In this document: in pieces, positions 59,455 through 64,000 of the stretch | Layout of the letters: every line of letters begins with the position of its first letter | How positions within the stretch are numbered: position 1 is the first letter of the stretch | Origin: Pedobacter hartonius | GTDB lineage: Bacteria; Bacteroidota; Bacteroidia; Sphingobacteriales; Sphingobacteriaceae | Assembly: GCF_900107535.1 (NCBI RefSeq) | Contig: NZ_FNRA01000006.1 | Span: forward strand, 124,001 to 188,000 | DNA: 64,000 bases | Direction: 5' to 3' | Translations under genes and position numbers: made by a program | Notes under the pieces: model-generated | The model's input: only the letters and a program-made list of their open reading frames with translations | Databases searched by the model: none | Told to the model about the DNA's origin: nothing

Positions 59455-59487
59455 AACCCCCATTTTCTATTCGGAAATGGGGGGTTT
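59455..59487 (+). terminator. Terminator downstream of the tRNA-Asn fragment
   Basis: AACCCCCATTT (59455-59465) pairs with AAATGGGGGGTT (59475-59486), probably the terminator of the tRNA gene that originally ended here. Confidence 0.7.
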
Positions 59488-59653
59488 ATATGTATGTCCA
59501 TTTCCACTCACTCATCATATAAGATTAACTTTCTGCTCTGCTGCTTCCGGAATTGAATAGGCCGGTCGAATATCAGTCCATTCCGACAGCATCTCAAATC
59601 ATATTCAATTCTATCGTCAATATTTAATAAGCCACTATATATTGGAAGTTGAT

Positions 59654-59689
59654 TACAAAAAGATGAGAATTGCGTCAAATCTTTTTGTA
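59654..59689. promoter_or_regulatory. Inverted repeat upstream of the ECF sigma gene
   Basis: TACAAAAAGAT (59654-59664) and ATCTTTTTGTA (59679-59689) are perfect 11-bp arms, spacer 14 bp, ending 19 bp before the start codon at 59709. Operator or leader hairpin. Confidence 0.55.
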
Positions 59690-59708
59690 GATTGGGCTTG
59701 AATACTAC

Positions 59709-60287
59709 ATGTCGGCCTTTCATCAATATACGGATCGGGAATTGGTTTCCCTTATTAAGCAAGATAATCGGGGTGCTTTTGAAGAAATTTATGAGCGTTA
59801 TAAATTTCTGTTGCTCAGTCATGCGCTAAATAAATTACGCAACCGTGAAGAGGCCCGTGATATACTGCAGGAAGCCTTTGTTTACCTCTGGAACAAGCGC
59901 TTGACGCTATCTGACGAAAACCTTGGCGGTTATCTGTATACGGTAGTCCGCCATATGATCTTAAACCGTCTAACAAAAGAGAGATACCGTAAGCAGTATT
60001 TCGACGCACTGTATCAGTTCGCAGATCATGGTTCCGTTGAGTCTGATTATAGAATCAGGGAACAACAACTTCAATCACATATAGAAGCAGAGATTGCCGC
60101 ATTGCCAACTAAAATGAGGGAAGTATTTGAATTAAGCCGGAAAAAGCATCTCAGTCACCGGGAAATTGCCGGCAAACTGGGCATTAGCGAGCAAACTGTA
60201 AGTAAACAGGTTACAAATGCATTGAAAATTTTAAGAACGAGGCTAGGCTTCTTCGCTTATCTGTATTTGTTGTTGTATCTTAAATAG
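59709..60287 (+). CDS. ECF RNA polymerase sigma factor (FecI-like)
   Basis: A 192-residue sigma-70 family protein of the Bacteroidota ECF type. Region 2 is DNRGAFEEIYERYKFLLLSH followed by REEARDILQEAFVYLWNKR and GGYLYTVVRHMILNRLTKER. Region 4 is LPTKMREVFELSRKKHLSHR followed by EIAGKLGISEQTVSKQVTNA. A hydrophobic C-terminal tail (LGFFAYLYLLLYLK) is usual in this group. It is followed by a FecR anti-sigma gene and a SusC receptor gene, the standard surface-signalling order, so it should direct transcription of the receptor operon when the receptor is occupied. Confidence 0.93.
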   Translation: MSAFHQYTDRELVSLIKQDNRGAFEEIYERYKFLLLSHALNKLRNREEARDILQEAFVYLWNKRLTLSDENLGGYLYTVVRHMILNRLTKERYRKQYFDALYQFADHGSVESDYRIREQQLQSHIEAEIAALPTKMREVFELSRKKHLSHREIAGKLGISEQTVSKQVTNALKILRTRLGFFAYLYLLLYLK

Positions 60288-60377
60288 CTTTTAAGAAAAA
60301 AGATTCATTCCATCTACCTGTACCACTCATTTTGATTGCTTTACATGTAATTAAGGTTTAAATTACCTGAACTTAAC

Positions 60378-61490
60378 ATGGATCAGAAAGATATAGCGGA
60401 AAAACACAAAAGATTTATCAGCGGGGAAGGCACAACGGAGGATATCGCCTTTTTCGAAAGCTTTTACATACAGTACAATCAGAAGCACTTCCAAACGACT
60501 GAAGCTGAACAATCAGAGGATATTGAGGAAGCCTGGAAGCAGATCAATGCTGTCATCCGGACACCCAAACGAAAGCTTTCGCTGTCCTGGTTGGCTGCGG
60601 CAGCAGTCTTGCTGATCGTTTCGACCATATTTATATATGTAGCCCGCCATCATTCAGATCCGGCAACAACTTCCGTTTATGCCAATGATATTCCCCCGGG
60701 TTCACACAAAGCAATACTGACCCTTTCTGACGGACGGAAAATAAATCTCGATGACCGGAACAAGGGTTTGGTAACCAGTGACGCCAATGCCACTATCCGC
60801 AAAACCAATACCGGTGAGATCATATACGAGTCATCCCGGCCAACTGCTCAAATTGCTTATAACAGGATGAGCACACCGGTTGGGGGAAAATATGAGCTCA
60901 GATTGTCTGATGGAACGTTAGCTGTCCTTGATGCAGGTTCGTCCATTGAATATCCGGTATCCTTTATCGGGGAACAGCGGCAGGTTGAGGTGAGCGGGCA
61001 GGTTTATTTTGAAGTATCCCACGATCCCAAAAGGCCCTTTCTTGTAAAATTCAATGATCAGGTGGTGAAGGTCTTAGGCACACGCTTTAATATCAATGCA
61101 CATGCCGATGAACCTGATAGCAGGACGACGCTTCTTCAGGGGTGTATCGCCTTGCAGAGCGGAGGAACGGAAACGCTGCTTAAGCCGGGCCAACAGGGCA
61201 TTCTGCAAAAGGGTCAGGACCAGGTGAGCGTTGTCAATGTCAACGCGGACAAAGTGGTATCATGGAAAGATAACTATTTTCATTTTGAAAAAGAAAACAT
61301 CCGGGAAATCATGCGCCAGCTTTCCCGCTGGTATAATATCGAGGTAGTTTTCGAAGGAGCGTTTAAAGAAGAAGAATTCAGCGGGGATATTTCCCGCAAT
61401 AAAAATATAAGCCAGGTACTCCGTATGCTGGAATATTCCCAGGCTGTTCATTTCAAAATATCGGGAAGGAGGGTGATCGTTATGCCGTAG
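60378..61490 (+). CDS. FecR family anti-sigma factor
   Basis: A 370-residue single-pass inner-membrane protein. The cytoplasmic N-terminal ~70 residues should hold the sigma factor. One membrane segment lies near residues 70-90 (LSWLAAAAVLLIVSTIFIYV). The periplasmic FecR domain includes DIPPGSHKAILTLSDGRKIN and LSDGTLAVLDAGSSIEYPVS, with VEVSGQVYFEVSHDPKRPFL. The C-terminal DUF4974 domain (FHFEKENIREIMRQLSRWYN to SQVLRMLEYSQAVHFKISGR) contacts the STN domain of the receptor. It lies 90 bp after the sigma gene and 157 bp before the SusC gene. Confidence 0.93.
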   Translation: MDQKDIAEKHKRFISGEGTTEDIAFFESFYIQYNQKHFQTTEAEQSEDIEEAWKQINAVIRTPKRKLSLSWLAAAAVLLIVSTIFIYVARHHSDPATTSVYANDIPPGSHKAILTLSDGRKINLDDRNKGLVTSDANATIRKTNTGEIIYESSRPTAQIAYNRMSTPVGGKYELRLSDGTLAVLDAGSSIEYPVSFIGEQRQVEVSGQVYFEVSHDPKRPFLVKFNDQVVKVLGTRFNINAHADEPDSRTTLLQGCIALQSGGTETLLKPGQQGILQKGQDQVSVVNVNADKVVSWKDNYFHFEKENIREIMRQLSRWYNIEVVFEGAFKEEEFSGDISRNKNISQVLRMLEYSQAVHFKISGRRVIVMP

Positions 61491-61508
61491 CGTTACTGCA
61501 ACCGGCCA

Positions 61509-61558
61509 CTTTCAAAAAAACCAGGGACTGATGGCCATCAGTCCGCTGGCGTTGAAAG
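61509..61558. repeat. Hairpin in the FecR-SusC intergenic region
   Basis: A perfect 20-bp palindrome GGACTGATGGCCATCAGTCC (61525-61544) is extended by CCAG/CTGG (one bulge) and, further out, CTTTCAA/TTGAAAG (61509-61515 with 61552-61558). No T tail follows. It could be an attenuator, mRNA processing site or operator. Confidence 0.7.
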
Positions 61559-61647
61559 GGCATCTTATCATATTAATGCGATTATAAAACCGCGATGTGC
61601 CTGCCACTTGCAATGATCAGGGCACACCGATTAATCCCTAATTACAA

Positions 61648-64000
61648 ATGTACAAACTTTACCCAAAAATGTTTGTGCGGCGTTACTGCCGCGCCCAAAA
61701 ATTACTATTGATGATGAAACTCACTGTGCTGATCATATTGGTGGCTATGCTCCATGTCAGCGCTAAAACCTTTGGACAGAAGATCACATTGTCCGAAAAA
61801 AATGCGTCGCTGACCGAGCTGTTTGATGCCATCAGGCAACAGAGCGGTTATGATTTTATGGTCACAAAAAGCATTCTTGAAAAAGCACACCCGGTTACGA
61901 TCAATGTGACCAATGCTGAGCTGAAAACTGTATTAGAACAGATTTTTGAAAACCAGCCACTGGAATACCAGCTCACCGATAAAGCCGTTTATATCAGGTT
62001 AAAAACACCGACGCTGCTGGACCGGTTAAAGAGGATCCTGACAGGTATTGATATTACCGGGCGCGTTCTCGACAGCCAGGGCATCCCCCTGGAGGGTGCT
62101 GTTGTCCGGTTACGCGACGGGAGGCACGCTACTACCACCGATGGGTATGGTATTTTCAGCCTAAAGGACGTTGACAGAACAGATGTGATCATCATCAGTA
62201 TGATCGGATTTGATAAAAAAGAAGTTGCTGTTGCCCCGGTAATGGGCAACATCCGCCTTGCGCCTGCAACCTCCAAACTTGACGAGGTACAGGTCATCGC
62301 TTATGGTAAATCCACACAGCGTTTTGCGGTTGGAGCGGTAAACAAAGTTTCGGCCGAGGAAATTTCTTCGCAGCCGGTGGCGAACCCCCTGCAGGCACTT
62401 GAAGGCCGGGTGCCAGGCTTATTGGTCACATCAACAAATGGTTTGCCCGGCTCATCAGTAAAGATCCAGGTAAGAGGACAAAATACAATAGGCTCGACAG
62501 CTACCAGCAGGCTCCAGCTTGATAACCCTTTATTCATTATCGATGGGATTCCGTTTGCACCACAGAACGCGCTGATCAACAAGCAGCAAAATGCGAACAG
62601 TTCTATTTACGGCGATCCTAATGCCGGCATGAGCCCCTTCTCGCTGATTGACCCGGCCAGTATTGAAAGTATAGAGGTTCTGAAAGATGCAGATGCAACG
62701 TCGATCTACGGCGCAAGAGGCGCGAACGGTGTTATTTTGATCACGACCAAACAGGGCAAACCGGGAAAAACAACCCTGACGGGAAGGTATTATACTGCCT
62801 ATAATACCTTGACCCGGACGCTGCCCTTATTAAATACAAGTGAATATCTCGCCATGCGCCGGGAAGCATTCAAGAACGATAATATCACCCCAAATACTAT
62901 CCCGGGCAGCCCGGGTTTTGCACCTGATCTGTTGTTGTTTGATGGTAACCGCAATGAAGACTATTTAAAGACATTTTTTGGAGAACATGCACAATCGCAA
63001 CGGTTCAACCTGATGCTGAGTGGGGGAGATGCGCTCAATACCTTCAGTCTGGGCATCAATTATGGTCGCCAGCGTTATCTAATGCCGGGCGACTTTGCGC
63101 AAAATACATTAAACGGGTCAGCAAGGCTCCATCATAACTCTGCCAATCGAAGGCTGAATATCGATTTTTCAACAGGTTATGCATTTGACCAGAACAACGT
63201 ACCCGGATCTCCCAGTATTTTGAATGCATTTACGTTGCCGCCAAATTTCCCCGCGCTGCGAAATCCGGACGGATCACTCAGCTGGACCTACCAGGGGCTT
63301 AATTTTTCATCGCTTATCAATTCCGGGATCAACCCGTATGCGTATCTGAAACAAACGGACCGTGTTTCGTCAAAAAGCTTCCTTTCCAGTATGCTGATTA
63401 GTTACCGGCTGTTACCGGGACTCAAGTTCAATACCAATATCGGGTACAATACCCTGACCACTAATGAACTGAGCTTGTATCCTATCGTTGCCCAGAACCC
63501 GGCTGATGCCCCTAAAGGGATATCCAATAAAAGCTCGAATACATTTTACACCTGGAATATTGAACCGCAGTTGAATTATGATAAGCAGTTAGGCCGTCAT
63601 CGTATCAACGTATTGGCAGGCGCGACGCTTCAAAAAACAAACAACAACTATGTAACGGTAACGGGTACCAATTACACGAACGACCTGCTGCTGGGAACTA
63701 TCGCTGCTGCCGGCAATGTCAGTTCTTCGGATGGCGACGTCAACTATAAATACACTGCAGGTTTCGGCAGGATCAATTATATTTATGACGAGAAGTATCT
63801 TCTCAACGCTACCGGAAGAATAGACGGGTCCAGCCGCTTCTCGCCGGGCCGGCAGTTTGGCAAATTTGCTTCGCTCGGCGCCGGCTGGATCTTTACACAA
63901 GAAAATTTTATCAAGGATAGATTTCGGGCTTTAAGCTTTGGAAAACTGCGGGCCAGCTACGGCAGTACGGGTAACGATAACGTCGGAAATTACCTGTATA
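61648..64000 (+). CDS. SusC/RagA family TonB-linked outer-membrane receptor with STN domain, 5' part
   Basis: The frame opens with ATG at 61648 and runs to the window edge (784 codons), so the C-terminus is missing. A signal segment (LLLMMKLTVLIILVAMLHVS) is followed by a secretin/TonB short N-terminal (STN) domain (KITLSEKNASLTELFDAIRQ; TVLEQIFENQPLEYQL). Next come a carboxypeptidase-like domain (ITGRVLDSQGIPLEGAVVRL), a TonB box-like SKLDEVQVIAYGKS, and the plug with LEVLKDADATSIYGARGANG-type sequence (IEVLKDADATSIYGARGANG). The start of the barrel follows. The STN domain marks a transducer that signals through FecR and the sigma factor upstream. A SusD partner would be expected beyond the window; the imported substrate is unknown. 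Confidence 0.94.
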   Translation, partial: MYKLYPKMFVRRYCRAQKLLLMMKLTVLIILVAMLHVSAKTFGQKITLSEKNASLTELFDAIRQQSGYDFMVTKSILEKAHPVTINVTNAELKTVLEQIFENQPLEYQLTDKAVYIRLKTPTLLDRLKRILTGIDITGRVLDSQGIPLEGAVVRLRDGRHATTTDGYGIFSLKDVDRTDVIIISMIGFDKKEVAVAPVMGNIRLAPATSKLDEVQVIAYGKSTQRFAVGAVNKVSAEEISSQPVANPLQALEGRVPGLLVTSTNGLPGSSVKIQVRGQNTIGSTATSRLQLDNPLFIIDGIPFAPQNALINKQQNANSSIYGDPNAGMSPFSLIDPASIESIEVLKDADATSIYGARGANGVILITTKQGKPGKTTLTGRYYTAYNTLTRTLPLLNTSEYLAMRREAFKNDNITPNTIPGSPGFAPDLLLFDGNRNEDYLKTFFGEHAQSQRFNLMLSGGDALNTFSLGINYGRQRYLMPGDFAQNTLNGSARLHHNSANRRLNIDFSTGYAFDQNNVPGSPSILNAFTLPPNFPALRNPDGSLSWTYQGLNFSSLINSGINPYAYLKQTDRVSSKSFLSSMLISYRLLPGLKFNTNIGYNTLTTNELSLYPIVAQNPADAPKGISNKSSNTFYTWNIEPQLNYDKQLGRHRINVLAGATLQKTNNNYVTVTGTNYTNDLLLGTIAAAGNVSSSDGDVNYKYTAGFGRINYIYDEKYLLNATGRIDGSSRFSPGRQFGKFASLGAGWIFTQENFIKDRFRALSFGKLRASYGSTGNDNVGNYLY

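Noticed and set aside
62301-62582. Minus-strand open frame inside the SusC gene
   Set aside because: The plus-strand SusC frame is continuous and carries clear family motifs; the opposite frame is composition-driven and has no motif.

Overview
The window reads as a chromosomal segment of a Bacteroidota bacterium, most likely Sphingobacteriaceae (Pedobacter or a close relative). The support comes from the gene families: type IX secretion (T9SS) type A and type B sorting domains, a PorP/SprF protein, OmpA-type envelope proteins, a SusC/RagA receptor preceded by an ECF sigma factor and a FecR anti-sigma factor, and head-GIN (DUF2807) proteins. Several genes also have Bacteroidota-style promoters (-33 TTTG, -7 TAnnTTTG). 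Genus is an inference; there is no rRNA in the window.

Layout. 1-7.2 kb: the tail of a T9SS type B secreted protein, a PorP/SprF protein and an OmpA/TPR/PD40 protein, then a lone response regulator, a small unknown protein, a GAF protein, a T9SS-secreted subtilase and a lipoprotein. 7.2-13.6 kb: a minus-strand operon of RND adaptor, RND permease and TolC, followed by a BadF/BadG sugar-kinase-like gene. 13.7-18.8 kb: an M61 peptidase, a small barrel protein and an acyl-CoA synthetase, then a 590-bp gene-free stretch with a ~200-bp inverted array of ~11-nt repeats and a perfect 42-bp palindrome. 18.8-26.1 kb: an OmpA porin and a MarR-fadN-fadA-fadE beta-oxidation operon with a candidate promoter and operator.

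26.2-32.4 kb: two FKBP lipoproteins and a light-response cluster: CPD photolyase, TIGR01777 oxidoreductase, DASH cryptochrome and a MerR-B12 regulator carrying the CarH Wx9EH signature. 32.4-44.6 kb: sucA-sucB, an outer-membrane protein, an unknown 3-TM protein, DUF2807, an M1 peptidase, an ArnT-like glycosyltransferase and lpd. 44.6-52.6 kb: a candidate secreted metallohydrolase and a second RND operon (TetR-TolC-adaptor-permease) with another TetR gene upstream. 52.7-56.5 kb: murB, an ECF sigma factor, a lycopene-cyclase-domain protein with a cytochrome b5 protein, and a PfkB kinase.

56.6-59.5 kb is the clearest accessory region: two tRNA-Asn(GTT) genes and, 2.3 kb downstream, a 3' fragment of the same tRNA. 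Between the second tRNA and the fragment lies an AbiEi/AbiEii type IV toxin-antitoxin operon whose consensus promoter sits between two copies of one inverted repeat. This looks like a small tRNA-targeted islet without an integrase. 59.7-64 kb: an ECF sigma factor, FecR and an STN-containing SusC receptor cut by the window edge, a typical cell-surface signalling set.

Working together: fadD and the fad operon form a fatty-acid degradation module; sucAB and lpd supply the 2-oxoglutarate dehydrogenase complex; the photolyases, CarH-like sensor and carotenoid genes suggest light-stress adaptation; two tripartite pumps give export capacity. No CRISPR array, rRNA, transposase or integrase was seen.
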